From assembly GCF_001874145.1 (NCBI RefSeq), contig NZ_MPCX01000008.1, positions 62,001 to 126,000 of the forward strand: a stretch of DNA of 64,000 bases, read 5' to 3'. The notes under the pieces were generated by a model that was not told the DNA's origin, did not search any database, and saw only the letters and a list, made by a program, of their open reading frames with translations. The translations under genes and the position numbers were made by a program. Source of the DNA: Lacinutrix sp. MedPE-SW. GTDB taxonomy: Bacteria; Bacteroidota; Bacteroidia; Flavobacteriales; Flavobacteriaceae. Of the stretch, positions 48,042 through 57,359 are shown in pieces; within the stretch, counting starts at the first letter, position 1, and the number at the start of each line of letters is the position of its first letter.

Positions 48042-50354
48042 CTAAAACGAAACTCTAAAATTAAGATTTGGTGTTAAACCTAGCGATTTATTTTCTACAG
48101 TTGTTAAAGAGTCGTCTTGATTAAGAATATAATATGTATTTAATATATTTTTTCTGTTAAATACATTCCAGATGGAAAGACCAACTTTTGCTCTTATTTT
48201 ATTTGAAAACTTAAAACCATATGTACTAGAGAAATCGGTTCTAAAATAACTACTCAAATTAGAGTTGTTTGGCGTGTTGTAATGTATAGTATTGTCAAAA
48301 ACAGGATTCTCGTTATTAGGGAAAGTTGTGGGTTTACCCGAGCGCCAATTAACTCCAAGTGCTAGTTTTAAATTATTAATCGAGTATGTGCCTGCAAAAG
48401 TAATAGCGTGAGATATATTTGTATTGTTAAAAAAATCTTGACCGTTATTTAATGTTGGAAAATTATATTTGTTATTACTAAAAGAGTAACTTAACCAAGT
48501 ACTTACATTAGTAAACTGTTTGTTAATTAAAAAATCTATACCATTAATATTGTATTGTCCTACAGCATTTACATTTTGAAATTGATTTTGAAAACCTTGA
48601 CTTCTAGAAGTTATACCTTCTACTTTTTTTGTAAAAAAAGAAGTGCTTACCAATAATTTATTTTGGTTATAATGTAAGCCTATAGATGTTTGTGTACTTC
48701 TAACTATTGGATTTGTGGTATTATTTGCCAATACCCAACGGCGTTTTTCTATGCCTAAAAAATCGTTTTGTCTATCTATAACTTGTGTTGCAGCTTGACT
48801 TTTAAATTCGGCTAGAAATTCTACTTTAAAATAATTTAAAATTTTCTGATTAACGCTAACTCTGGGTTCAATAAATAGTAAGTTAAAAGGTTTGTAATAA
48901 TTACTTCTCGCACCAGCTTTTACATTTGTATTTCGGTTTTGTGAAGTGTAATTAAACTCACTAAATGTAGCATGAGTTTCTACTACTTTTTTAATGTTGC
49001 TATTAAATTGAGGATTATTAATATCTTCTAAATTACTTACACCAATCTCATTGTATTGATACCCAATAATCCAATTGAAATTTTCACTAAAGTCAATGGT
49101 TGTTTTAAAAGCAATACCATTATCTGATACTTCATTTTTTTGAAGTAATATTTGATCGTTAACAATATCTGCATTTATAGCATCTAATTTGTAATTAGAA
49201 TAATGTAGTTTTAAATCACTACTTAATGTGCTAGACCATTTTCTTTTATAAGTAAGTCCTGTAGCTATATTTCGCTGTTTAATTTGGCTTTGCTTAGCTT
49301 GAATAGAAGTGTTTTCTAATGGGTTTTCTAAATAATCTAATGCATTAAAAATGGTTATAAAACTTAATCTTAATTTGTCTTTTTTAGAGATATCGTATAG
49401 CAATTTTGCTGCGGCATCATAGAAGTAAAACGTTTCGTTTGAGGTTAGGCTTTGCTCTTGATTTTGCATTGTGTTATTCACTTCAACATCTTGGAATATA
49501 CGATCAAAATATTGTTTATATGTTGGTGTTTCAGCCACATCTGTAATAGAGCGTCTTCCTGCAATTTGTAGTTCTAAATTATCCTTAAGTTTTAGTTTCG
49601 CAAAAGCATCGGCTTGAATTAAATCAACTCCAGCACCAAAGCTACTATTGGTGTTAATTTCGTTATCTAGTTGCATATCTATAGTACTAGATACGCCATC
49701 GCCATGAATAGCACTTGTTCCGTTTTTTGATATAACAACTTCATTAATTAAATAAGGATTAAAAGCAGATATTAAACCAAAAAAGTGACCAGATTGATAC
49801 ATTTTTATATCGTCCCAAAGTATTAAGTTTTGATCGTGTGTGCCACCTCTAACGTTTAGGTTAGAGACACTTTCGTCTATACTTAAAACACCAGGAAGTG
49901 CTTGTATAGTTTGTAAAATATCAGGTTCTATAAGTCCTGGTAAAATACCAAACTCGTTTGGTTTTACTATAATTTCTCCTGTTTTGTTTTGCTCTATACC
50001 ACTAGTTAAATAGTTGTTTAAGTAAACTTCTTCTAACTGTTCTATTTTTTTGCTACTGGTTTTGGGTTTGTTAATTGCAACAAAGCGGCTATTAATAATT
50101 TTAAAATCTAACCCAGATTTAACTTCTAAATAGGTTAGTGTATCGTTATAAGAAAGTGTGTTTAAAGGCGCTTCAATATATAGGTCTTGTATAGCTTTAT
50201 CTATGTAAGTAAAGCGTATGCCAAACCTTGTTTCTATAGTTTTTAAAATTGTTGCAAGCGGTTGTTTTTCAGTATCTATAGTTTGAGAAAAACTACTGTT
50301 TATACTAAAATAAAAGAGAAATATTAAGAGAGTAGTCTTAAAGTTATTACTCAC
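48042..50354 (-). CDS. TonB-dependent receptor with N-terminal signalling domain (FecA-like)
   Basis: The 770-residue receptor has a signal peptide ending SFSQ, an STN-like domain at about residues 25-100 (FGIRFTYIDKAIQDLYI), a TonB-box-like LEEVYLNNYL near residue 110, a plug with LPGVLSIDESVSNLNVRGGT near residue 152, and a barrel ending NLNFRVSF. The STN domain and the upstream FecR and sigma genes mark a surface-signalling system in which ligand binding activates the sigma factor. It overlaps FecR by 8 bases. Ligand unknown; no SusD partner. Confidence 0.92.
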   Translation of the reverse strand: MSNNFKTTLLIFLFYFSINSSFSQTIDTEKQPLATILKTIETRFGIRFTYIDKAIQDLYIEAPLNTLSYNDTLTYLEVKSGLDFKIINSRFVAINKPKTSSKKIEQLEEVYLNNYLTSGIEQNKTGEIIVKPNEFGILPGLIEPDILQTIQALPGVLSIDESVSNLNVRGGTHDQNLILWDDIKMYQSGHFFGLISAFNPYLINEVVISKNGTSAIHGDGVSSTIDMQLDNEINTNSSFGAGVDLIQADAFAKLKLKDNLELQIAGRRSITDVAETPTYKQYFDRIFQDVEVNNTMQNQEQSLTSNETFYFYDAAAKLLYDISKKDKLRLSFITIFNALDYLENPLENTSIQAKQSQIKQRNIATGLTYKRKWSSTLSSDLKLHYSNYKLDAINADIVNDQILLQKNEVSDNGIAFKTTIDFSENFNWIIGYQYNEIGVSNLEDINNPQFNSNIKKVVETHATFSEFNYTSQNRNTNVKAGARSNYYKPFNLLFIEPRVSVNQKILNYFKVEFLAEFKSQAATQVIDRQNDFLGIEKRRWVLANNTTNPIVRSTQTSIGLHYNQNKLLVSTSFFTKKVEGITSRSQGFQNQFQNVNAVGQYNINGIDFLINKQFTNVSTWLSYSFSNNKYNFPTLNNGQDFFNNTNISHAITFAGTYSINNLKLALGVNWRSGKPTTFPNNENPVFDNTIHYNTPNNSNLSSYFRTDFSSTYGFKFSNKIRAKVGLSIWNVFNRKNILNTYYILNQDDSLTTVENKSLGLTPNLNFRVSF

Positions 50355-51243
50355 GCTTTAGCGATATCTTGTTACTATTTTTAGTGTAAGTTAAGTTTAG
50401 AGGCAAAGCAATTGCTTTTAGTGCAATATCTATATTGTCATGCCCAAAACTTCCTGTAAATAGCTCGTTAGTATTAACATTAGTAACGTTTATACTAACG
50501 TTATATTGCCTTTCAAACTCTGCTATTACTTGACTATATGGCATGCTCTTAAAAGCACTTTCGTTATTAATCCAGTAAGGAGATTTTTCAGAAACGGTAG
50601 TGTTTTCAATATAATTTCCGTTTAAAATTAAAAAACGATCGCCTGGTTTTAAAATTTGCGAATGTTTATCGCTTATTACTTTTACACTACCTTCATAGCA
50701 AGTAACTTCAAAAATATTATCTCTATTTTTTATATTAAATTCTGTACCTAATACTGTAACGGAACCAGATGTTGTATTTACAGTAAATTTCTCTCCTTTA
50801 GACACTTTAAAATATGCTTCACCATTTAACGCTAATTGTCTTTCTGTTTTCCAATCACTTTTATTATAAGCTATTGTAGAAACCGCATTAAGTTTTACTT
50901 GAGAGTTATCTGGTAAATTTAAATTTTCTTTTTGGGCAATTTGAGTGTTAATGTTAGTATCTAAATTATAATTATAAAAATAAAAACCAACACAAATAGC
51001 AATAATAGCAGCTATTCGTAATATAGGTTTTAGCCACGTATTTTTTTGCTTACGTTTTTGTTTTAAGGTAGTGTTTAGTTTTTCTAATTCAATATTAGAA
51101 TTAAAACCATCTGCCTTGAAATATTGCAACGCAGTATCAATCTTAATCAACTCATTATAATCTTCAAGCTTTTTAAAAGCTTCAAGTTCTTGTGGATTAA
51201 GGTTGTTATCTAACCATTTTTTTATTAAATCTTCTCGTTTCAT
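50347..51243 (-). CDS. FecR-family anti-sigma factor
   Basis: FecR proteins are inner-membrane anti-sigma factors that relay receptor signals. The 298-residue product has a cytoplasmic part of about 70 residues (KREDLIKKWLDNNLNPQELE), a membrane segment near residues 74-90 (ILRIAAIIAICVGFYFY), the FecR domain (LALNGEAYFKVSKGEKFTVN near residue 138) and a C-terminal DUF4974-like region (LFTGSFGHDNIDIALKAIAL near residue 260). It lies between the sigma gene and the receptor gene in one operon. Confidence 0.93.
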   Translation of the reverse strand: MKREDLIKKWLDNNLNPQELEAFKKLEDYNELIKIDTALQYFKADGFNSNIELEKLNTTLKQKRKQKNTWLKPILRIAAIIAICVGFYFYNYNLDTNINTQIAQKENLNLPDNSQVKLNAVSTIAYNKSDWKTERQLALNGEAYFKVSKGEKFTVNTTSGSVTVLGTEFNIKNRDNIFEVTCYEGSVKVISDKHSQILKPGDRFLILNGNYIENTTVSEKSPYWINNESAFKSMPYSQVIAEFERQYNVSINVTNVNTNELFTGSFGHDNIDIALKAIALPLNLTYTKNSNKISLKRE

Positions 51244-51312
51244 AATATCTTATCAACCATATAACAACTTAATGTTTTAAATTCCTACCTACTAAAAATT
51301 AATAACTTAGTA

Positions 51313-51828
51313 TTATAATTCGTTTATATCTTCTCTAAGTTTTTTTAGCGCACCATAAATGCGTTTTTCTACAGCTTTTCTACTTATTCCTAATAGGTCT
51401 GCAATTTCTTTATGTTTTTTACCTTCAACACGATTCATCATAAAAGCAGTACGTTGTGCATCGGTTAATTTACTAAGTGCTATTTGTAATTTTTCAAGGT
51501 ATTGTTTTTCTTCTAATACAAATTCTGGAGACTCGTTAGTATGGTGTTTCGGTTTTATTTTTTGATGTTTTAAAACTATTTTATAATGCTTTGCTTCATT
51601 TAACATTAAATTATTAGCAATAGTAAATAGGTAACTTTTTGCTTTTTCTGGACTAACTTTTTTACAATTTTCCCAAAGTTTAATAAAAGCATCTTGTGTT
51701 TTATCTTTTGGGTTTAAATGGTCTCCAAACTTATAATACAAGAAATTATATAAATCTTTAGAGTGCTTTTTAAATAAAGCATTAAATCTAAATTCATCAC
51801 ATATATTATCATGTAGCTTTTTTGGCAT
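51313..51828 (-). CDS. ECF-type RNA polymerase sigma factor
   Basis: This 171-residue sigma-70 family protein has region 2 (LYNFLYYKFGDHLNPKDKTQ, then DAFIKLWENCKKV, residues 27-60) and region 4 with a helix-turn-helix (GKKHKEIADLLGISRKAVEK near residue 137). The FecR gene follows 69 bases downstream, as in Bacteroidota sigma/anti-sigma pairs. Its targets probably include this operon; an ECF promoter motif could not be identified by reading. Confidence 0.94.
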   Translation of the reverse strand: MPKKLHDNICDEFRFNALFKKHSKDLYNFLYYKFGDHLNPKDKTQDAFIKLWENCKKVSPEKAKSYLFTIANNLMLNEAKHYKIVLKHQKIKPKHHTNESPEFVLEEKQYLEKLQIALSKLTDAQRTAFMMNRVEGKKHKEIADLLGISRKAVEKRIYGALKKLREDINEL

Positions 51829-51949
51829 ATTATATTTTTAATACGTTCTAAATGTAAAAAAAAACAAATACAGAGTTAGGAATTTTTTAAAGTAAATTGT
51901 TTTAGCAGTAAATAGTAGAAAGCAAACAAACTTTAAAATTAACAAGATT

Positions 51950-53638
51950 ATGATTATAAGCTTAATTAAAAATACTTTAAAATATGTTGCCGTTTTAGTT
52001 GCAATTTTATGTTGTTTTCTTTCATGTCAAGATGAAATTACCCAAATTTCTTCGCCTAACGATCAAGAAACAATTACACAAAACTCTAACCTAGCTATCT
52101 TATTACAAAATACAGCTACACTTGATGGTTCTATAGATAATATACTAGATAGTGCAAATTGTATTTTAATTAATTTACCAGTAACAATTACGGTTAATGG
52201 CGTAGAAGTTATTGTAGAAAATGAAACAGATTTTGAAGTGATTGAAACACTGTTTAATGAATTTACTACAGATGATGATACAATAGAATTTTTATTTCCT
52301 ATAGTAATAACATTAAATAACTACGAAGAGATTGAAATAGCAAATGAAACAGAATTAGAAGCTTTTATTTCAGATTGTGCTGGAGAAAATGAAAATGATG
52401 ATGATATAGAGTGTATCGATTTTCAATACCCAATTACATTTTCAATTTATAATGCAGATTTTCAAATTACAGAAACAGTAGAGATAGAAAATGACGCAGC
52501 TTTATATAATTTTATAGATAATTTAGAAAATGGCGTTTTAGCAAGTTTAAACTTTCCAATTACTATGGTTTTAAGCAATGGTAATACAGTTGAAGTAAAT
52601 AGTAATCAAGAACTCGAAATTATAATAAATGAAGCCGAAGACGATTGCGATGAAGATGATGATTACGATTGGGAAGATGATGATGAAAATGAAACTCCTT
52701 TTAACTGTTTTCAAGATCTTGAAATAGTAGAATGCGATACTACTGGTTTTGGAGAATATAATTTAGAGTCTATATACCAAGACTGTTTAAACGACAATGT
52801 TATAGTCACTTATCATGAAACAATTGTAGACGCTCAAACAGCAGTAAATCCATTAACAGTAGTCTATTTTAATGCCACATTAAGCAATACATACTATGCA
52901 AGAGTAGAATTACTAGAAGATGGAACTTTCCAGACTTATCAAATAAATTTATTGGTAGAAAGTTGCGTTTCATCATGTACAGAAGTTGATGTAGATAATT
53001 ATTTAGTAGCATGTATTTGGAATGTGGTTAACTATAATGGTAGTGACGATTTAATTGTTTACAACCTAGATTTTAATAGTAATGGAACATTATTAATAAC
53101 AGCAAACGGTCAAACCATAACATCAACATGGTCAACTAGTGAAACAAACGATGGTGTTTGGGTAACCTTTAATAGTGTAAATGGTCCAAATATTCAAGCC
53201 ATTTCTGGAAACTGGTTAATAACAGAATGTGACCCAGACCGTTTAGAAATGAATCAAGAAAATAATACCATGGTTATAGAGCAAGATTGTATAGATAATG
53301 GTATGTGTACAGAGCAAGATGTAGATGCAATATTAAACGATTGCGAATGGACAATAACCAATTACGCAGGAGATTCTAGTTTTAGTATTTTTAATATTAG
53401 CTTTAATGCAAATCAAGAAATGATAATAGAATCTACTAACGAAAATTATACAGGACAATGGACAACCTCTCAAACAGGAAGCGGAGAAGTAATTGTTAAC
53501 TTATCTAATATAACAGGAGGAAATGTACAAATTATAGAAGGAGAATACATAGTAGTAGAATGTACTGCAAACCAAATGATATTTCACGATGTTAGTAATA
53601 ACGGGAACGAATTAGTTTTAGAAAAAGATTGTAATTAA
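51950..53638 (+). CDS. Lipoprotein with two sets of internal repeats, divergent from the sigma operon
   Basis: The 562-residue product has a lipoprotein signal ending CCFLSC (Cys26) with acidic residues after it. Four related units of about 30 residues each (near residues 75, 114, 157 and 199) share the pattern PIxxxxxNxxxxxxxxExEL. An acidic stretch follows at about 227-247. Then two copies of a domain of about 105 residues (343-446 and 453-562) each begin CTExDVD and end VxEKDC or VIEQDC. No enzyme motif is seen. It is likely a surface lipoprotein; a functional link to the sigma system is only inferred. Confidence 0.82.
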   Translation: MIISLIKNTLKYVAVLVAILCCFLSCQDEITQISSPNDQETITQNSNLAILLQNTATLDGSIDNILDSANCILINLPVTITVNGVEVIVENETDFEVIETLFNEFTTDDDTIEFLFPIVITLNNYEEIEIANETELEAFISDCAGENENDDDIECIDFQYPITFSIYNADFQITETVEIENDAALYNFIDNLENGVLASLNFPITMVLSNGNTVEVNSNQELEIIINEAEDDCDEDDDYDWEDDDENETPFNCFQDLEIVECDTTGFGEYNLESIYQDCLNDNVIVTYHETIVDAQTAVNPLTVVYFNATLSNTYYARVELLEDGTFQTYQINLLVESCVSSCTEVDVDNYLVACIWNVVNYNGSDDLIVYNLDFNSNGTLLITANGQTITSTWSTSETNDGVWVTFNSVNGPNIQAISGNWLITECDPDRLEMNQENNTMVIEQDCIDNGMCTEQDVDAILNDCEWTITNYAGDSSFSIFNISFNANQEMIIESTNENYTGQWTTSQTGSGEVIVNLSNITGGNVQIIEGEYIVVECTANQMIFHDVSNNGNELVLEKDCN

Positions 53639-53648
53639 TTTAAAAATT

Positions 53649-53674
53649 AAAGTAATGCCATAATTACTTTTTTT
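53649..53674 (+). terminator. First of two terminators after the repeat lipoprotein
   Basis: AAAGTAAT and ATTACTTT form an 8-bp stem around a GCCATA loop, followed by seven consecutive T counting the stem end. Confidence 0.75.
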
Positions 53675-53690
53675 AGTTAGTTTTTAAGTA

Positions 53691-53724
53691 AAAAGAGCTG
53701 CCATTTTTGGTCGCTCTTTTTTTG
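53691..53724 (+). terminator. Second terminator before ffh
   Basis: AAAAGAGC and GCTCTTTT form the outer stem, with an inner CCA/TGG pairing, and a T run follows. With the previous hairpin it makes a tandem terminator that isolates ffh. Confidence 0.8.
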
Positions 53725-53746
53725 TTAATATTATATCTTCTTAAAC

Positions 53747-53818
53747 TTTATAAATACACTTCAAATTATTAAATTTGCGAATCTTAAGAACGCGTCAGGC
53801 TGCCTACTGCAACCTGAT
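53747..53818 (+). promoter_or_regulatory. ffh: ffh promoter and leader hairpin
   Basis: TTTA at 53747-53750 and TAAATTTG at 53770-53777 are 19 bases apart, the spacing seen at rpsL. The leader then has TCAGG (53795-53799) paired with CCTGA (53813-53817), with TGC/GCA continuing the stem inside. The hairpin ends about 20 bases before the ffh start. Confidence 0.6.
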
Positions 53819-53837
53819 TATAGAATACTAAAAGACT

Positions 53838-55166
53838 ATGTTTAATAATTTAAGTGAAAAGTTAGATAAAGCGCTACACGTACTAAAAGGTCACGGAAGC
53901 ATTACAGAAGTAAATGTTGCCGAAACTTTAAAAGAAGTTCGTCGTGCACTTTTAGATGCCGATGTTAACTTTAAAATAGCTAAAGATTTTACAAACCGTG
54001 TAAAGGAAAAAGCTTTAGGAGCTAACGTATTAACAACCTTACAACCAGGGCAATTAATGGTTAAAATCGTTAAAGACGAATTAACCGAGCTTATGGGTGG
54101 TGATGCCGAAGGTATTAACCTTTCTGGTACACCAACCGTAATACTTATGTCTGGATTACAAGGTTCTGGTAAAACAACATTTTCTGGTAAACTAGCAAAC
54201 TTCTTAAAAAGTAAAAAAACTAAAAAACCTTTATTAGTTGCCTGTGATGTTTATAGACCAGCAGCCGTAGACCAATTACATGTAGTTGGAGATCAAATAA
54301 AGGTAGATGTTTATAGCGATAAAGGTAATACAGATCCTGTTGCAATTGCACAAGCAGGTATTGCACACGCAAAACAAAATGGTCACAATGTTGTAATAAT
54401 TGATACCGCTGGTCGTCTTGCAGTAGACCAAGCCATGATGACCGAGATATCAAATATTCACACGGCAATTCAACCACAAGAAACACTATTTGTAGTCGAT
54501 TCTATGACAGGTCAAGATGCTGTAAATACAGCAAAAGCATTTAACGATGTTTTAAATTTTGACGGTGTAATACTTACCAAATTAGATGGTGATACACGTG
54601 GTGGTGCAGCAATCTCTATTAAATCTGTAGTAAATAAACCAATTAAGTTTATTGGTACAGGAGAAAAAATGGAAGCGATAGATATATTTTATCCTTCACG
54701 TATGGCAGATCGTATTCTTGGAATGGGAGATGTTGTATCTTTAGTAGAAAGAGCCCAAGAACAGTTTGATGAGCAAGAAGCAAGAAAACTGCAAAAGAAG
54801 ATAGCCAAAAACCAATTTGGGTTTGATGATTTCTTAAAGCAAATTCAGCAAATTAAGAAAATGGGTAATATGAAAGATCTTGTAGGCATGATTCCTGGAG
54901 CAGGAAAAATGATGAAAGATATAGACATAGACGATGATGCCTTTAAACACATAGAAGCAATAATACATTCTATGACCGTGAAAGAAAGAACAAATCCAGC
55001 AATTATAAACGCCAGTAGAAAAAAACGAATAGGAAAAGGTTCAGGAACATCTGTGCAACAAGTAAATCAATTACTAAAGCAGTTTGACCAAATGAGCAAA
55101 ATGATGAAAATGATGCAAGGCGGAAAAGGAAAAGCAATGATGAATGCAATGAAAAACATGAGGTAA
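53838..55166 (+). CDS. ffh: Signal recognition particle protein Ffh
   Basis: Ffh binds 4.5S RNA and signal anchors to deliver membrane proteins to SecY. The 442-residue product has the N domain, a GTPase with GLQGSGKTTFSGKLANFL near residue 105, DTAGRL near residue 188 and TKLDGDTRGGAA near residue 246, and a methionine-rich M domain ending MMKMMQGGKGKAMMNAMKNM. The stop codon lies in the loop of the terminator hairpin. Confidence 0.99.
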   Translation: MFNNLSEKLDKALHVLKGHGSITEVNVAETLKEVRRALLDADVNFKIAKDFTNRVKEKALGANVLTTLQPGQLMVKIVKDELTELMGGDAEGINLSGTPTVILMSGLQGSGKTTFSGKLANFLKSKKTKKPLLVACDVYRPAAVDQLHVVGDQIKVDVYSDKGNTDPVAIAQAGIAHAKQNGHNVVIIDTAGRLAVDQAMMTEISNIHTAIQPQETLFVVDSMTGQDAVNTAKAFNDVLNFDGVILTKLDGDTRGGAAISIKSVVNKPIKFIGTGEKMEAIDIFYPSRMADRILGMGDVVSLVERAQEQFDEQEARKLQKKIAKNQFGFDDFLKQIQQIKKMGNMKDLVGMIPGAGKMMKDIDIDDDAFKHIEAIIHSMTVKERTNPAIINASRKKRIGKGSGTSVQQVNQLLKQFDQMSKMMKMMQGGKGKAMMNAMKNMR

Positions 55167-55179
55167 CTCATGTTTTTTT
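55152..55179 (+). terminator. Intrinsic terminator overlapping the end of ffh
   Basis: AAAAACATGAG and CTCATGTTTTT form a perfect 11-bp stem around the loop GTAA, which contains the ffh stop codon. A T run ends the element, so the 3' stem arm is outside the coding region and the 5' arm inside it. Confidence 0.9.
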
Positions 55180-55256
55180 GTTTACAATAAAAATAAAACA
55201 AACCCGAACTCGAAAATTAAATTAGAGCTCACATTATAAATAAACAAATTAGCAAC

Positions 55257-55275
55257 GGTTTTAAAATTTAAAACC
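55257..55275 (+). promoter_or_regulatory. Hairpin in the folD leader
   Basis: GGTTTTAA and TTAAAACC pair over 8 bases with a 3-base loop, 24 bases before the folD start. No T run follows, so this is not a terminator; the role is unknown. Confidence 0.35.
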
Positions 55276-55299
55276 TAGCATAGAAACCATTAAGATACT

Positions 55300-56181
55300 A
55301 TGACAATTTTAGACGGTAAAAAAATTAGCAACGATATAAAAGAAGAAATCAAAGCCGAAGTTGATAAAATGAAAGCTAACAACGAAAAAGTGCCGCATTT
55401 AGCAGCAGTAATCGTTGGTAATGATGGTGCCAGTTTAACGTATGTTGGTAGTAAAGTTCGTGCTTGCGAGCGCGTTGGTTTCGAGTCTACAATGGTGCGT
55501 TTATCTAATACAACAAGTGAAATAGAATTATTAGATAAAATTGAAGACTTAAATAATGATGATGATATCGATGGTTTTATAATTCAGTTACCATTACCAC
55601 CACAAATTGATACACAAAAAGTATTAATGGCAGTAAATCCAGAAAAAGATGTTGATGGTTTTCACCCAATGAATTTTGGAAAAATGGCATTAGATATGTC
55701 TACCTTTATTCCTGCAACACCATTTGGTATTCTTGAACTTTTAGACCGTTACGATGTTTCTACAAAAGGAAAGCATACTGTAGTAATTGGTCGTTCGCAT
55801 ATTGTAGGTCGCCCAATGAGTATTTTAATGGGACGTAAAGGATTCCCAGGAAACTCTACAGTAACACTTACACACAGTCACACAAAAAATATTACACAAA
55901 TAACATCTCAGGCAGATATTATTATTTCGGCATTAGGTGTACCAAACTTTCTAAAGGCCGAAATGGTAAAAGATGATGCTGTAATTATAGATGTTGGAAT
56001 TACAAGAGTTGCAGATGAGTCTCACCCAAAAGGTTATGTAATTACGGGAGATGTAGATTTTGAAAATGTTAGTAAAAAAGCAAGTTTTATTACGCCAGTT
56101 CCAGGTGGAGTAGGACCAATGACAATTGCTATGCTACTTAAAAACACATTACTAGCAAGAGAGCAACATAGATTAAGATAA
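55300..56181 (+). CDS. folD: Methylenetetrahydrofolate dehydrogenase / cyclohydrolase
   Basis: FolD interconverts 5,10-methylene- and 10-formyl-tetrahydrofolate for purine and formyl-Met synthesis. The 293-residue product has YVGSKVRACERVG near residue 48 (catalytic Lys), GFIIQLPLPPQI near residue 91, VVIGRSHIVGRPM near residue 164 (NADP loop) and PVPGGVGPMTIAMLL near the end. It stands between the ffh terminator and the membrane-protein gene that starts 8 bases later. Confidence 0.99.
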   Translation: MTILDGKKISNDIKEEIKAEVDKMKANNEKVPHLAAVIVGNDGASLTYVGSKVRACERVGFESTMVRLSNTTSEIELLDKIEDLNNDDDIDGFIIQLPLPPQIDTQKVLMAVNPEKDVDGFHPMNFGKMALDMSTFIPATPFGILELLDRYDVSTKGKHTVVIGRSHIVGRPMSILMGRKGFPGNSTVTLTHSHTKNITQITSQADIIISALGVPNFLKAEMVKDDAVIIDVGITRVADESHPKGYVITGDVDFENVSKKASFITPVPGGVGPMTIAMLLKNTLLAREQHRLR

Positions 56182-56189
56182 TTTTTAAG

Positions 56190-56912
56190 GTGTTTTTTAC
56201 TAATGCACTTACAGCTTTGCAGGTTACTATTGGAAGCCTCGAGCATATAGTACCTATACTTATTGCCGTAATAATTGCGTTATACTTAATTGTTTTTTCT
56301 AATAAAAAACTAAACAAGCAACAGCAAATTACCGTATTTAAAAGCTTAGGTGTTTTTGTATCGCTTACTGTATTAATATATCATTTGTACGCCTATTTTA
56401 AAGGTGGTTATAGTATTGTAACAGACTTGCCATTGTACTTGTGCAGTTTCATGGCACTGTTTATATTTACTTTTACACACTCAAGAAAATATTGGCTCTA
56501 TGAAATATTATTATTTTGGATTATAGCAGGAACAAGTCAAGCTGTAATTACACCAGACGTTTCTAATGGATTTCCAAATTTTGCATATTTAAGATATTGG
56601 ATTGCGCATTTGGGCTTATTAGTCATTATATTTTATGCAACCTTTGTTTTAAATATGCGACCTAAGTTTAAAAGTGTATTTAAATCTTTTCTAGCATTAC
56701 AATTATATATGCTTTTAATGTTTGGAATTAATTATACTTTAGGCGGAAATTATTCTTATTTAAATGAAAAGCCAAAATCGGCTTCATTATTAGATTATTT
56801 AGGTGATTGGCCAATATATTTATTGGTAGTAGAAATAATTATTTTGCCTTATTTTTTACTAATTTATTTACCATTTTATTTATCTGGAAAATTTAAAAAA
56901 GGAACTATTTAG
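56190..56912 (+). CDS. TIGR02206-like integral membrane protein
   Basis: The 240-residue protein has about seven hydrophobic segments and matches the conserved bacterial membrane family TIGR02206 (YwaF-like) in [17 protein letters not shown] near residue 80, [18 protein letters not shown] near residue 112 and the C-terminal [12 protein letters not shown]. The function is unknown. The start is a GTG, 8 bases after folD; no better ATG occurs before the first membrane segment. The 3' end overlaps the convergent VOC gene by 8 bases. Confidence 0.8.
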   Translation: MFFTNALTALQVTIGSLEHIVPILIAVIIALYLIVFSNKKLNKQQQITVFKSLGVFVSLTVLIYHLYAYFKGGYSIVTDLPLYLCSFMALFIFTFTHSRKYWLYEILLFWIIAGTSQAVITPDVSNGFPNFAYLRYWIAHLGLLVIIFYATFVLNMRPKFKSVFKSFLALQLYMLLMFGINYTLGGNYSYLNEKPKSASLLDYLGDWPIYLLVVEIIILPYFLLIYLPFYLSGKFKKGTI

Positions 56913-57336
56913 CAAATAATTGATTCATGTCTTTAAAGGCTTTAAATTCTAAAGCATTGCCAGAAGGATCTTTAAAAAACATTGTAGCTTGTTCTCCAAC
57001 TAAACCTTCAAACCTAATATACGGTTCTATAACAAATTCAATGTTTTTCTGTTTTAAATCTTCAGCTAAAGCGTGAAAAGTTTCCCAAGGCAAAACAACA
57101 CCGTAATGCGGTATTGGTACGTGCTTACCGTCTACAGGATTAGAAGCATCTTCTTCATCTTTTATTGTAGATTTAGCTTTGTAATGTATAACTAATTGAT
57201 GCCCAAAAAAATTAAAATCTACCCAATGGTCGCTACTTCTGCCTTCTTCACAATTAAGTATGTTTTTATAAAAATCACGACAAGCATCTAAATTATGTAC
57301 AGGAATAGCAATATGAAAAGGAGATATTTTAGACAT
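56905..57336 (-). CDS. VOC family (glyoxalase-like) protein
   Basis: This 143-residue protein has the vicinal-oxygen-chelate pattern: [20 protein letters not shown] near the N-terminus, HQLVIHY near residue 50, [18 protein letters not shown] near residue 80 and [15 protein letters not shown] near the end, with metal-ligand-like histidines and a glutamate. The substrate is unknown. It is the last gene of a minus-strand run that follows rluF by 23 bases. Confidence 0.85.
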   Translation of the reverse strand: MSKISPFHIAIPVHNLDACRDFYKNILNCEEGRSSDHWVDFNFFGHQLVIHYKAKSTIKDEEDASNPVDGKHVPIPHYGVVLPWETFHALAEDLKQKNIEFVIEPYIRFEGLVGEQATMFFKDPSGNALEFKAFKDMNQLFAK

Positions 57337-57359
57337 AAACTTTAGGTTTTATTTCAGGA

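Noticed and set aside
51829-51949. TAnnTTTG promoters between the sigma gene and the repeat lipoprotein
   Set aside because: Only imperfect matches were found in either direction, so no promoter feature is claimed.
53790-53820. 4.5S (SRP) RNA gene next to ffh
   Set aside because: The conserved GGAA tetraloop and the flanking symmetric loop of SRP RNA are not there; the hairpin lies inside the ffh leader.
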